64,000 nt of DNA, taken from contig JAKCPI010000502.1 of NCBI GenBank assembly GCA_023213315.1, positions 1-64,000 on the forward strand, in the 5' to 3' direction. The position numbers and the translations under genes are program-made. The notes under the pieces were generated by a model, which made no database searches, had not been told where the DNA came from, and saw only the letters and a list, made by a program, of their open reading frames with translations. Below are positions 33,029 through 43,137 of the stretch, one piece after another (within the stretch, counting starts at the first letter, position 1; the number at the start of each line of letters is the position of its first letter). This DNA is from Euborellia annulipes. Its lineage: Eukaryota > Arthropoda > Insecta > Dermaptera > Anisolabididae.

Positions 33029-33149
33029 AAAAAAAGTCCGAATTGAGGTATCGTTGAATATTAATATTTTATTTAAAAATTTATATCTCAAAAATTATTT
33101 AATTTTCATTTTTATTTAAGATATGTTTCAACTTTAAATTTAAAATTGT

Positions 33150-33345
33150 AAATTCTCAATTTGATTATGTTTAATCCCATTTTGATTTTGTTTAATCCCA
33201 ATTTGATATTGTTTGGTCCCAATTTGATTTTGTTTGGTCTCATTTTGATTTTGTTTAATCCCAATTTGATATTGTTTGGTCCCAATTTGACTTTGTTTAT
33301 TCCCAATTTGATTTTGTTTCGTCCCAATTTGAACTTGAAAAGGTA
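33150..33345 (-). repeat. 20-bp minisatellite, right array
   Basis: Inverted counterpart of 31188-31378: CCCAATTTGATTTTGTTTAA units with GGTCC/ATCCC joints. The repetitive open frames here are array translations. Confidence 0.85.
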
Positions 33346-33348
33346 TAG

Positions 33349-33625
33349 AATATTATAAATACTCATTTGCATAATTAAGTTGGATGGGCGGCTGTTTTTA
33401 TTTTATATTCTATCGTTTAACTTCACTTGCTTGACTGGACGAAATCTTGTCATGAATTTTTTACCAACCAATGAATTGCCTGAAAATGAAAAGTTGTTTT
33501 CTATCAAAAAAGTTTAAAATTATCTATCCACAACCAGGAGGAATTTTGAAATGAAATGTTATACTTTCAAATGGAGCCTCCTAAAGCTTATCGAAAGATT
33601 TCTCAAGTTATTAATTATTATTATT
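33349..33625. other. AT-rich spacer
   Basis: No gene or paired repeat seen; an ATT trinucleotide run lies at about 33611-33631. Confidence 0.35.
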
Positions 33626-33629
33626 ATTA

Positions 33630-33778
33630 TTAGGTGAATTTTTTAATTAGAGACCACATTTTTGAATTAATCCGAATCGGAGCAAGCAGAATAAGCATTC
33701 AAAACGTTGTACATTATTTATATTGTTAATAAATAATTAATACAAAAAATGTGGTCTATAATTAAAAATTCCCCTAAT
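33630..33778. mobile_element. short fold-back MITE
   Basis: TTAGGTGAATTTTTTAATTA, GAGACCACATTTTT on the left is inverted on the right as AAAAAATGTGGTCTA, TAATTAAAAATTCCCCTAA. Terminal repeats of about 35 bp around an 80-bp interior. Confidence 0.65.
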
Positions 33779-33818
33779 AAAAATAATTCAAACCACCAAA
33801 GCTTTATTTTAATAAACA

Positions 33819-33829
33819 CATTCGTAATT
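33819..33829. repeat. target duplication of the Penelope-like element (left)
   Basis: CATTCGTAATT; the identical right copy is at 36420-36430. A third, near-identical copy lies at 36681-36690 beyond the adjoining SINE. Confidence 0.8.
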
Positions 33830-33935
33830 TGATAAGATGTTGATAATAGAAGTGGCTGTTCAGCAATTAGAATGTTGAAGGAAGAGAGGATGTCAGCCAA
33901 AATAGGAGCCTCTATCGAATAAAAATCTCCAATCA

Positions 33936-33977
33936 GAAAACGTTTCGGGTTTAATTAGATAAAACCATCATCAGTTC
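33936..33977 (-). ncRNA. hammerhead motif in left PLE arm
   Basis: Mirror of 36309-36350. On the minus strand, the strand of the reverse transcriptase frame, this motif lies near the 3' end of a full-length sense transcript. Confidence 0.7.
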
Positions 33978-34410
33978 TTTAGAGCTGAAATGAGCATAAA
34001 TAATAATTGTAATACAACAACATAAAAATATTTTTTAAATTATAAAAAACATCAGATCTTACATTATTGGCAATCTCAAGATGCACACCATTGAGATGCA
34101 GATAGAGTTGTTATATATAAACATATACAAAATTATATAAAAAATACAAAATTTGCATATCAGTTGTCTGATGCTCATCAGTCAACACGGCCAAGTCTCA
34201 AATGTATATAAAATTTAATTATCAAATACAGTTATTATATGATAAATACTGGGGAAGCAATGAACCCTCAGTACATTGACCCAAAATACATCTTAATAAA
34301 AACGAAATCTCACAAAAGCGTGCCTTTGACCTATTTGAAAACATATTATTTATTTGCAAATGACAATTTTATAAATTAATTTATAATATATTTTCAAATT
34401 ACAAATAAAG

Positions 34411-36085
34411 TTATAAACAATTTTTTATAATATTTACATCTGGGCTTTTGTCTACATTATTTAAGATGGACAAATATACATTACTAAGGCCAATACAGTC
34501 AGTCTGATAGTTTAGTGCCCTATGTCCATATGTTTTTATAAAACATTTTTCTGCTACCAGACGTTTATATGTGTTGTCCACCTTCATCAGAATGACTGCG
34601 TTGTCAAAGTCAAATCCATGCATAAATTCAATCGCATGAGAACTCAGAGCTGTCGATGTTTTAATATTTTTTATACTCAATTCATGTTCCCTTTTTCGCA
34701 ACGAAAACATGCGAGATGTTTGCCCCACATAAACCTTAGTGGGATTGGGGCAGCCAAGGCAACGAATTAAGTATATTACGTTATGTTGTTCATGGGGAGG
34801 GACTACATCCTTATTATTATATAAAAAGGAAATATTGCCTCTGGATGATAAAGCCGTACGGACATTATGCAGCTTGAATATTTTTTGAATTTTCTCCGAC
34901 AGCCCTGGCACATAGAAAAGAGAAAAGAATGGCGAATCATTGCTAACAGGCACAGAGGTGGTGGGGGGTGCTAGCCGCTCATTCTTCTTTTGATTAAAAT
35001 TTTTGATTGCCGAATTAATAACATGCACTGGATAAGAGTTGGACAACGCCGCCCTTCTAAAAACATCAATATTTCTCACAATATAAGACTCGTCACAAAG
35101 AGAATGGATCCGTCTTAAAAAATAATACAAGGTGTTAATTTTATATATAAATGGACATTGTGAGAAATAATTGATAAATCTGCCACTGTCAGTTGGCTTG
35201 ACATAAAGGTCAAATGAAAGGGAGCCACCAGGATTTTTAATGATCAAAAGGTCGAGAAACGATATTTTACTGTCCATTTCAATTTCATAGGTAAAATTCA
35301 GATCTGGATGAAAGTTGTTAAATTTGTCCAAGATCGTGTTTATTTGGTTTTGTGGTACAATTGCAATAGAATCATCCACATATTGAAGGTAAACCAGTAA
35401 GTTGAGAGGCTTTACAGTAGAATAATAAAATTTTCTAATTACAATTTCAGCGGCTATTGGGCTGAGAGAGCCACCCATTGGCAAACCTTTCAATTGCAAA
35501 TAAATAACACCGTTGAAAGAGAAATAATTGTGATGTAGACAAAAGCCCAAGGCCTCTTTAAATCTACTCAGTCCAAAGGTGGTATAAACGCTAATGTCAT
35601 CCCAATACTCATCCACGCAACGCATGAAAAGGTCCAGAGGGACGGCTGTGAACAGGGACTGGATATCAAAAGATACGAGAACGTGATCATTGGGAACGAT
35701 CACATCTCTCAATATATCCTTAGCCATTCTAGAATTAGAGACCTTAAATTCGTCATCGGTGGTAATATTTTTAAGAATATCAGCCATGTATCTAGACAAT
35801 TTCGCATTGCTATAATTAATAGTGGAGACGACGGGGCGGTATGGATGATCAGGGGCTGTTCCTTTATGGGTTTTATTTAGGCCATAAAGTCTAGCATGTT
35901 GGACTGTTTGGGCCTAAGTTTATTATAAACACGTTCATCGACCAGTTGTTCATTGTGGCATTTTTTAAGGAACAAGTTAATTCCATTGTCAAGTGTTCTG
36001 ATGGGTTGTCATTGCTCCCCTTATATGTATCGCCATCCGCAAGCAGAGACAACATGTATCTGATTATTAGGAACTTTATATACAT
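34411..36085 (-). pseudogene. Penelope-like reverse transcriptase + GIY-YIG endonuclease, N-terminally broken
   Basis: The 462-residue frame from 35799 to 34411 (open upstream to a stop at 35914-35916) contains, in order: SFDIQSLF (residues 43-50), GLPMGGSLSP (105-114), the catalytic YVDD (140-143), FLDL (181-184), a linker, and a GIY-YIG domain with VIYLIRC (341-347), a C-x-x-C (347-350) and KVYVGQTSR (355-363). Upstream, RLYGLNKTHKG and YRPVVSTIN are in the same frame. The segment before them (ending VYNKLRP) and the one before that (LLADGDTYKG) lie in other frames, so at least two frameshifts and one stop separate the N-terminus. Retrotransposition of this copy is probably lost. The family copies RNA into DNA at nicked chromosomal targets. 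Confidence 0.92.
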
Positions 36086-36308
36086 TTGAGACTTGGCCGT
36101 GTTGACTAATGAGCATCAGACAACTGATATGCAAATTTTGTATTTTTTATATAATTTTGTATATGTTTATATATAACAACTCTATCTGCATCTCAATGGT
36201 GTGCATCTTGAGATTGCCAATAATGTAAGATCTGATGTTTTTTATAATTTAAAAAATTTTTTATGTTGTTGTATTACAATTATTATTTATGCTCATTTCA
36301 GCTCTAAA

Positions 36309-36350
36309 GAACTGATGATGGTTTTATCTAATTAAACCCGAAACGTTTTC
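36309..36350 (+). ncRNA. hammerhead motif in right PLE arm
   Basis: Stem I GAA (36309-36311) with TTC (36348-36350); CTGATGA 36312-36318; unpaired T; stem II GGTTT/AAACC with a nine-base loop and one extra C; GAAA 36340-36343; two-pair stem III ACGT; U17 at 36347 as predicted cleavage site. Hammerheads in PLE terminal repeats are established knowledge. Confidence 0.75.
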
Positions 36351-36428
36351 TGATTGGAGATTTTTATTCGATAGAGGCTCCTTTTTTGGCTGACATCCTC
36401 TCTTCCTTCAACATTCTAACATTCGTAA

Positions 36429-36430
<2 letters not shown>

Positions 36431-36460
<30 letters not shown>

Positions 36461-36680
36461 CACACTTTTTTCTCATTCACACTCACATTCACAGTCTTTT
36501 CGGCAACTCTGGCCATTTAAAACTTTAGACGATAACCGTTGTAATTAATATATATATTGGGGGTTCAGGCATTTCTGGTATCCAAATGGCTTAAATAAAA
36601 TCATCGGACTGCCTGGGTCCGAACCCGCGTTTGGTATAGGAGGTAGGCACGCTACCTACTACGCCAAACTCGGGGGCCAT
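36431..36680 (-). mobile_element. tRNA-derived SINE, family A, abutting the PLE
   Basis: Minus-strand copy with poly-T at 36431-36453, the GTTGCCGAAAAGACTGTGAA-type module, a shortened body and tRNA-like head ending CCCCCGAGTTTGGCGTAG. Flanked by ATTCGTAATT at 36421-36430 and 36681-36690, the same sequence that flanks the PLE. Confidence 0.9.
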
Positions 36681-36761
36681 ATTCGTAATTATTAACTATT
36701 GAATAGTAACCATAGTAATTTAAATGATATTCATGTCTATGAATTGGGTTAAATGAATCTG

Positions 36762-37014
36762 GCCCACGGGGCTTGGAGTAGTTGGTAGCGTGCCTACCTT
36801 CTATACCGAACGTCGCGGGTTCGGACCCAGGCAGTCCGATGATTTTATTTAAGGCATGTGGATACCAAATGGCTTAAATAGAAATGTCTGGACCCTCAAT
36901 AGATATATTAAACATATACTAGTATCGTTTAAAGTCTTAAGTTGTAAATGGCCTAAGTTGCCGAAAAGACTGTGTGAATGAGAAAAAAGTGTGAATGTTT
37001 AAAAAAAAAAAAAA
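36762..37014 (+). mobile_element. tRNA-derived SINE, family A
   Basis: Complete order: CACGGGGCTTGGAGTAGTTG, CGCGGGTTCGGACCC, GGCATGTGGATACCAAATGG, GTTGCCGAAAAGACTGTGTG, AGAAAAAAGTGTGAATG and poly-A to 37014. Confidence 0.9.
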
Positions 37015-37033
37015 TGGGGATTGACTTCCCCGA

Positions 37034-37777
37034 GACTTTCTCGTATATTCTTTTGGAATTACGTCTGGGTGTGTGTGTGAACACGATTGCTTAAAAACCA
37101 AAGCAGCTAGATCGATGAAATTTGGTATATGCCCCTTACACTAAAATTGTAGATTTCTATCAACTTTTGGAGTAAATACGTCACTTGGAAGTAGTACTTT
37201 ACTTAAAAAGTTTTTTCGAAAATTTTGAAATTTTCAATTTTTTTGTTATATTATGATAAAATACTCTATTTTAAAAAGTTTTTATTCTTTGACATTTTTT
37301 CGAAAACTGAATAGTTTTTGAAATAATCACAGAAGAAATAGAAAATTTTCGTTAATTTTGATAAAAAATCAAAACAAAATCATACAGGTGTCATTAAAAA
37401 AAGGGTAAATATAAACAAATTCATTTGTTTCACAAATTCATTTGTTTATATTTGCCCTTTTTTTAATGACACCTGTATGATTTTGTTTTGATTTTTTATC
37501 AAAATTAACGAAAATTTTCTATTTCTTCTGTGATTATTTCAAAAACTATTCAGTTTTCGAAAAAATGTCAAAGAATAAAAACTTTTTAAAATAGAGTATT
37601 TTATAATAATATAACAAAAAAATTGAAAATTTCAAAATTTTCGAAAAAACTTTTTAAGTAAAGTACTACTTCCAAGTGACGTATTTACTCCAAAAGTTGA
37701 TAGAAATCTACAATTTTAGTGTAAGGGGCATATACCAAATTTCATCGATCTAGCTGCTTTGGTTTTTAAGCAATCGT

Positions 37778-37819
<42 letters not shown>

Positions 37820-37935
37820 TAATGCCAAAAATGGTATTTTTGGACTCAGGGAGGTCTAAAACGTGGAGAAACATCAAAATCTCGAAGTCGAATTTTTTTA
37901 CGATTACATAACTTTCTCTATACGAGAAAGTAAAA
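37034..37935. repeat. 0.9-kb near-perfect palindrome, R1-related
   Basis: Arms 37081-37409 and about 37450-37778 are almost identical reverse complements (GATTGCTTAAAAACCAAAGC ... GACACCTGTATGATTTTG). The loop is a CATTTGTTTCACAAATTCA-type spacer. The right side continues into a CA microsatellite, CAGACATAATGCC, GGACTCAGGGAGGTC, ATCAAAATCTCGAAGTCGAA and the terminal hairpin ACTTTCTCTATACGAGAAAGTA. The left side has a short ACTTTCTCGTATATTC. The right end matches 3910-4012. Confidence 0.85.
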
Positions 37936-38073
37936 ATGAATCTGGTTAAAATCTTAAATTAAATCAATCAACCATTAAATTTTCAAATATTACAGGAGAG
38001 GAAAAGCGAAGTTCTATTAGAGATGGACCTGAGCTAAAGCATTCTATAGGAAAACTCCTTTTTTTCTATCGGA

Positions 38074-38121
38074 GCGTTTCGCCCTCCCTGGACACCCCTT
38101 GGTCCAGGGAGGGCGAAACGC
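38074..38121. repeat. GC-rich hairpin
   Basis: GCGTTTCGCCCTCCCTGGAC and GTCCAGGGAGGGCGAAACGC are perfect inverted copies around an eight-base loop. Isolated, no termini of a known element seen. Confidence 0.8.
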
Positions 38122-38124
38122 CCC

Positions 38125-39455
38125 AGGCGGCATGGCTAGCCAGTTATTAAAAAGTTTTTAAGCTTAAAAATTTATTTATTTTTTTCATTTTTGACAGATA
38201 TTTCATAATAACCCATTTTCAAAGTTGAATAATACAGTAGTAAGTCGACCTCTTTCGGCAGCTCTGATAGAGAGTTTCGTCCCCCCCCCCCAGCCTCCCC
38301 AGAGGCCACATTTGTTTTCCCCTCAGGCATAACTACCTGCGACCAGGAGGAATTAATCAAAAAAATCCATTAGTGAGTTTGGTTGTCTTTCACTAACCCA
38401 AAATCAACAAATTTTCTCCATGATGAATTTTGAAATTTAAAAAAAAAAATTAATTTATTGCTTGATTAATATAGGTAAAAAGGGCTTTTTATCACATTTT
38501 TTTTACCCCTAAATTGAAGAAACCTGAAACGGAAATTAACAAAAAAAGGAAAAAATAAAAGATTCAGAGAGAAGATTCTTGTTGAAACAAAAATGTGTAT
38601 TAAATGTTTGTAATCAATCAAGCAATTCAATTTAAATTTCGGAATTTAGCAACATCATAGACATATTTGACTCGAGCCCGACCTCTGCGGACTTTTCGTT
38701 TCATGAGATATTTAGCAAAATCTGTGAATTTGATTGAATTATTTCAACAAGAAGGGTCCAATTCAAAAATTGAATTTTCTCTTCTTACATTTACCATGAT
38801 GATTACAATACCTACCTTACTAAGATTACATCATCATTGTTTATAAAAAAATTATTTTTTTATGACTTGTCATGCTCTTTGTAATTGTGATTTAAATATA
38901 ATTTATTGATCTACATTTATTCTTAAAATGATCATAAATAAGTCTAAATAATAATAGTAATAATAATTCTAAGCCTTTTGCTTAAGAATGACTTATCTGC
39001 CCCGAGGTCAGTCAGTCACTATAATATACAAAAGATGCGAATTATAATAAAATAAATCAAAATCACAGACATTGTGTTAAAAATATACTAATGAAATTGA
39101 TATGGTAGGAAGAGGGACTCAAAAGTTGTTATAATTTAATGCATCGTTGATCATATTTTCCGAATTTAATTTGTAATATTTATTTATTATTCTCTTTGGG
39201 GAATTGAACTGTAAATTATTTATTTAAAAAAAAATATATAGGCCTATATACTGAAACAAATAAATAATAATTAAAATAATTATTTCTAAATAAAATATTA
39301 TTTAGGGTCTACTAGCTAAAAGTCTCTTTGTATGGATTGATTGTTGCATAAAATTGATATTGATCGTTTGATAAACGATAGCCTGATGGTCCTTATAAAA
39401 TGGCAAAAAATATTTTACTCAATTGTGCCATTCGACATTCTGAGGAATTTTGTTG
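38125..39455. other. AT-rich intergenic sequence
   Basis: No exon, SINE or MITE ends recognised. A C run at 38281-38291 produces a spurious Gly-rich frame on the minus strand. Confidence 0.35.
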
Positions 39456-39458
39456 ACA

Positions 39459-39511
39459 CGCTTCAGCCCTGATGATGGTCGTATATCTGACCGAAACGTC
39501 GGCGGGAAGTG
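39459..39511 (+). ncRNA. hammerhead ribozyme motif, intact, not palindromic
   Basis: Stem I in two blocks: CGCTT (39459-39463) with AAGTG (39507-39511) and GCC (39466-39468) with GGC (39501-39503), separated by an internal loop. CTGATGA 39469-39475; unpaired T; stem II GGTC/GACC closing GTATATCT; GAAA 39493-39496; ACGT stem III; cleavage predicted after C17 at 39500. All core residues are intact. There is no inverted partner nearby, so it may be a truncated element or a solo copy. Confidence 0.8.
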
Positions 39512-39627
39512 ATATTAAATAAAATTGTTATATTTGAAATTTTTTTTTAATTAAGAAGTTTGGTCGTAATCTTGCCTCAAATATAAGTAGAAATATCAAA
39601 TTCCAACGCAATTAATTTTTTTTTACA

Positions 39628-40150
39628 AAAATAACAACACTTTTTTCTCACTCACATTCACACACACATTCACACATTCATTCAGCAACTTAGGCCATTT
39701 AAAACTTTTAACGATACTCGTATGTTTCAGGGGTGTATATAGAAATTTTTTCTGGGGGGGGGGAAGAAAATTTTTTTCCCTACCGTTTTAGGGAGACGAA
39801 ATTTTTACTGTCCTTCAAAAAATTTTTTTTTACGAAACTATATTTATTTTTCCACAGGGCGGCAAAATTTTTTCACCTTCCGTGGAAATATTTTTACCTT
39901 TTTTTTTAGGAAGACTGAATTTTATTTCGAGGGGGGCGGCCTCCTTGACCCCATCTTATACACTCCCTGTTCACTGTATACCCTTATATATGTATATACA
40001 ACCCTGGTATGTTTAATATACCTATTTGGGGTCCAGACATTCTTATTTAAGCAATTTGGTATCCAAATGGCTTAAATAAAATCTTCGGACTGCCTGGGGT
40101 CCGAACCCGCAACCCTCGATATAGCACGCTAACTCCTACTCCAAGCCCGA
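39628..40150 (-). mobile_element. SINE family A interrupted by a hAT-like MITE
   Basis: Minus-strand SINE: the 3' module (CACTTTTTTCTCACTC ... CTTAGGCCATTTAAAAC, ... GTATGTTT) continues after the insertion as GTATGTTTAATATACC, GGGGTCCAGACATTC, GCTTAAATAAAATC and the head GGGTCCGAACCCGC. The hAT MITE occupies 39728-40006. Confidence 0.85.
39728..40006. mobile_element. hAT-like MITE nested in SINE
   Basis: The 8-bp duplication GTATGTTT at 39720-39727 and 40007-40014 is part of the SINE sequence, so the empty site can be read from the other SINE copies. Termini CAGGGGTGTATATA and TATATACAACCCTG are inverted with one mismatch. The interior is made of homopolymer-rich sequence like that of 20139-20569. 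Confidence 0.88.
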
Positions 40151-40244
40151 AATCATTAAAAGAGTTTTCCTTTTGATTGAAATAATAAAAAGAAATATCC
40201 ACACAGACCAATTTCAATTTACCTCAGGACGAAATAATTGTCGA

Positions 40245-40500
40245 GCCTACGGGCTTGGTCTAGGTGGTAGCGTGCCTACCTTCTATATCGAACGTCGCGG
40301 GTTCGGACCCCAGGCAGTCCGATGATTTTATTTAAGTCATTTGGATACCAAATGGCTTAAATAGAAATGCCTGAATTCCCAATAGATATTATCTCATATA
40401 TAACGGTTATTGTAAAGTCTTATATGGCCTAAGTTGCCGAAAAGACTGTGTGAATGTGAGTGTGAATGAGAAAAAAGTGTGAGTGTTAAAAAAAAAAATA
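40245..40500 (+). mobile_element. tRNA-derived SINE, family A, with 13-bp target duplication
   Basis: AAATAATTGTCGA flanks the copy exactly (40232-40244 and 40501-40513). Complete head, hairpin body (CATTTGGATACCAAATGG), 3' module and poly-A. Confidence 0.93.
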
Positions 40501-40537
40501 AAATAATTGTCGAACAAACAATAGATGGATAATTTCA

Positions 40538-40835
40538 TAATGTATTCACAACAACAAATAATAACAATACCCACAATGTGCATAATATTTAACAAAATTA
40601 ATAGTTTTATAATGTACTAATTATATAATTAAAGGCTGTTAAAGTTAAAAGCAACAATCTCAATCATGGTCGGCGTTCAGGCTGTTGCACACCTTAACAG
40701 ACTTTAACTATATAATTAATGCATAACACAACTGTAAATTTTGTTAAATATTATGCACAATGTGCGTATTGCTATTATTCGTTGTTGTAAATAGTCCTGA
40801 TGATAGAAGCGATGCGTTGCCGAAACGTCGACGAA
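40538..40835. mobile_element. imperfect palindromic hammerhead element
   Basis: The left arm (CAACAACAAATAATAACAAT ... GTGCATAATATTTAACAAAA) is inverted as TTTTGTTAAATATTATGCAC ... ATTGCTATTATTCGTTGTTG. The right side carries a hammerhead (40794-40832); the left arm has lost it. The tail ...TCACCACAGCC recalls the CAGCCACGT tails of other hammerhead elements. Confidence 0.6.
40794..40832 (+). ncRNA. hammerhead ribozyme motif
   Basis: Stem I GTC (40794-40796) with GAC (40830-40832); CTGATGA 40797-40803; stem II is weak (GCGA/TTGC plus one more G-C with two bulged A); GAAACGTC with C17 at 40829. Confidence 0.6.
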
Positions 40836-41499
40836 ATAATATAAGTTTTTATTTCTGCTTATTCAATTATCACCACAGCCATCTCTAGTCTTAAATATAA
40901 AACAGAAACTTGATTTATTTTTTACTAATAATTTAATTTGAAGATTTTTTTCGGTCTTTCTCGAAATGTCAAATTCATTCCTATTTTTCTAAATTTATAA
41001 TATAATTTAGAAAAATGTCATCCATCGGGAAAGCGAATCTCTGACCCTAGCACAAAAGGTGAATTCTCTATCTCTGCTACGGTTCAGAGGTGATTATTAT
41101 TCACTTTCCACCTCGACACCTAAAAGCTAGGCAGCCAACAATACAGTTATGGCTTACATAGAGTATCTTAGCATTTATATTATAATTCGGCCATCAATTT
41201 TAATTCTCATTTTATAAAATAAAAAAGAGAAAATCGTATTTAACGATGCTCCTTTTTCACTTTATAATTAAAACTCACTTAATGCATTTAAAACCACTTA
41301 AAATTTCAGAGTAAAGAAAGATGAATAAAAAGATTTATTCAAAATAAATTCACAATAAGTTGAAAGAAACTTTTTACTTCCAATAAAAATACCAGCGTGT
41401 GGAACGTCCCCGGTTTGACATTAAAAAATAAATAAATAATGAATAATAAAAATTCAAAATATGAAATTACTTTTTTTTTGTTAATTTGTTTAAAGTCTT

Positions 41500-41640
41500 T
41501 TTCGACATTTCAGGCTTTTTAGAATCCGCCCCTATTTGTTTCAATTGATTGGTATCCAATTCAAATGAAATAATTTTTTCTCCTTGGCCGGGATGCGAAC
41601 ATTTGACCTTTGGCACCAGAATCTGAAATTTCATTTAAAA
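41500..41640 (-). mobile_element. SINE family C, worn copy
   Basis: Minus strand: a CGCATCCCGGCC-type head, ACCAATCAATTG-type middle and GCCTGAAATGTCGAAAAAG-type 3' module, matching the order at 56932-57075. Confidence 0.4.
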
Positions 41641-42985
41641 CATTTAAAATCCTATTATGAATGAAATCTTTCCTATAGGCCTACACTTTAAATTTGTTAA
41701 TAAAAAAATACTTGTTACCAAACTTTTTTGTTAGGTTTTATAAAATATTGATGAATATATATTTTATTTACTGATATGGTGTGAATTTTATCAAAATTTG
41801 CGTTCCCACATTTTAAATTAATTTTTTCTTTTGTTCTAGGTTCCTGTACGAATTGGCTAAAATAGAATACAAAATTATTTTCTGGTGAGTCAACTCTACA
41901 AAATGGACGTTTATTATTTATCTAATGTAATTTATTTGATTAAAAAAAAAAAAAATATTTTTTAATATAAATATATTATGCACTTTCTTTCTCATCTCAG
42001 TCTTATCTTGGAGGACCGGCACTCATAACTCTCACTCTCTTCTTCTTTAATATAACTCAGTACGGTCATTTATTTATTTTAGAGTATTATCCACCATTTA
42101 TTTATTTATTTATTTTAGAGTATTATCAACCATAGATATTTACTAAAATTTCTTAAATCTTGTACCAATTCTGTCTTCATAAAAATGTGTATATTAATTT
42201 CTGCCCTGTGACACTGTCCTAACGTATTTATTTTAGTTATTTTTTGCTCTTTTAATCGTCAAGCAATATTTTTATTTTATGAAAGTACATTATTTATTTA
42301 TTTTTCTCACTATTTCTTTTAACTTATTTTTCATTTTACTATTTGTCTATGGAAAATAAAATCATTAAATGCCCCTTTCTCTTATCCAAGGTTGCAATTC
42401 TCGGACACCTTACTTTATGAGCTGGAAGCTGTATGAGTGGGAAGAGCGTTTGTTTATTAAGACTTAGGACAAAGTTTGTTTGTGGCTTTAAAAATTAATG
42501 AATATTCAAAATAACTTTTATTCTATTCATTCATTCTCGTTTTTCCTGTTGTTATGCTCCCAGAGCTCGTATTTTGTCATAAATGCATATTTTATATACT
42601 TGGAATATTTTTCCTAAATTAAATAGATTGTCTATATACCTGCGGGGTTCATTTTTTGCCAGAGAGGCTTTGTCTTCCCCATGGATATAGTTTTCATCTA
42701 TAGGCATCTCACCACTTGTATTATTTAGAAGTTCCTCTTTAAATTATATTTATTTTATGTATAAGATTCATAATTTATAGACTTGAAAATCCTTTATTTT
42801 CTATAGAAGAAATCGCAATTTCAACAATTAATAACAGAGTTGTAGGAATTTTTTGTATTCTTTCTGAGCATAAAAAATTTCTATTGGTTGTTAAGATATC
42901 CAGAAGGGACAGCCAGTAGAACATATTAACGAATTATTTATATATAGTATTCAAATAGGTAGAAAGATTGAGCAAAGCAGCTAGT
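41641..42985. other. intergenic; possible GC-headed repeat remnant
   Basis: 42600-42960 carries ATAGAAGAAATCGCAATTTC, AATAACAGAGTTGTAGGAAT and ATTAACGAATTATTTATATA, similar to the body and tail of the GC-headed repeat at 50838-51160 but without its head. Otherwise AT-rich with no exon seen. Confidence 0.35.
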
Positions 42986-43137
42986 TACTTTCCCTTACCT
43001 ATACATATATATTATATATATGCCAAAAAAATTCGATGTCAAGATTTTGATGGATTTTGAGGTCCCCTGAATCCAAAAAAATGGTTTCCGCGACATGGTC
43101 TGTGTGTTCTAGGAAACTAAATATATCTCAAAACAAA
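42986..43137 (+). repeat. R1 repeat, internally deleted
   Basis: The terminal hairpin region TACTTTCCCTTACC, AAAAATTCGATGTCAAGATT and GCGACATGGTCTGTGTG join directly to the distal GGAAACTAAATATATCTC, removing several hundred bases of body. Confidence 0.6.

Larger units (their letters stand above)
31180..33348. mobile_element. composite element with minisatellite terminal inverted repeats
   Basis: The left end CTATACCTTTTCAAGTTCAA and right end TTGAACTTGAAAAGGTATAG are perfect inverted copies. Both continue into arrays of a roughly 20-bp unit: CAAATTGGGAATAAACAAAA on the left (to about 31378) and its reverse complement on the right (from about 33150). Terminal repeats built of short tandem units recall fold-back (FB) elements; this comparison is inference. 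The interior carries a GC-headed repeat and three SINE insertions, with no transposase frame. Confidence 0.7.
33830..36419 (-). mobile_element. Penelope-like retroelement (PLE) with inverted repeats and hammerheads
   Basis: About 2.59 kb, flanked by an 11-bp direct repeat. Inverted arms of about 340 bp (33867-34212 and 36073-36419) are nearly identical, and a 37-nt extension (33830-33866) lies outside the left arm only. The single frame on the minus strand encodes a PLE reverse transcriptase joined to a GIY-YIG endonuclease. Each arm carries a hammerhead motif, on opposite strands. These features match the known structure of endonuclease-positive PLEs. Near-identity of the arms argues for fairly recent insertion. 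Confidence 0.93.

Noticed and set aside
33112..33372. Asn/Lys/Leu/Gly repeat protein on either strand
   Set aside because: Translation of the 20-bp minisatellite; it shifts with array length and has no flanking signals.
34160..34185. CTGATGCTCATCAG in the PLE arm as another ribozyme core
   Set aside because: A short self-complementary string without GAAA; the real motif lies at 33936-33977.
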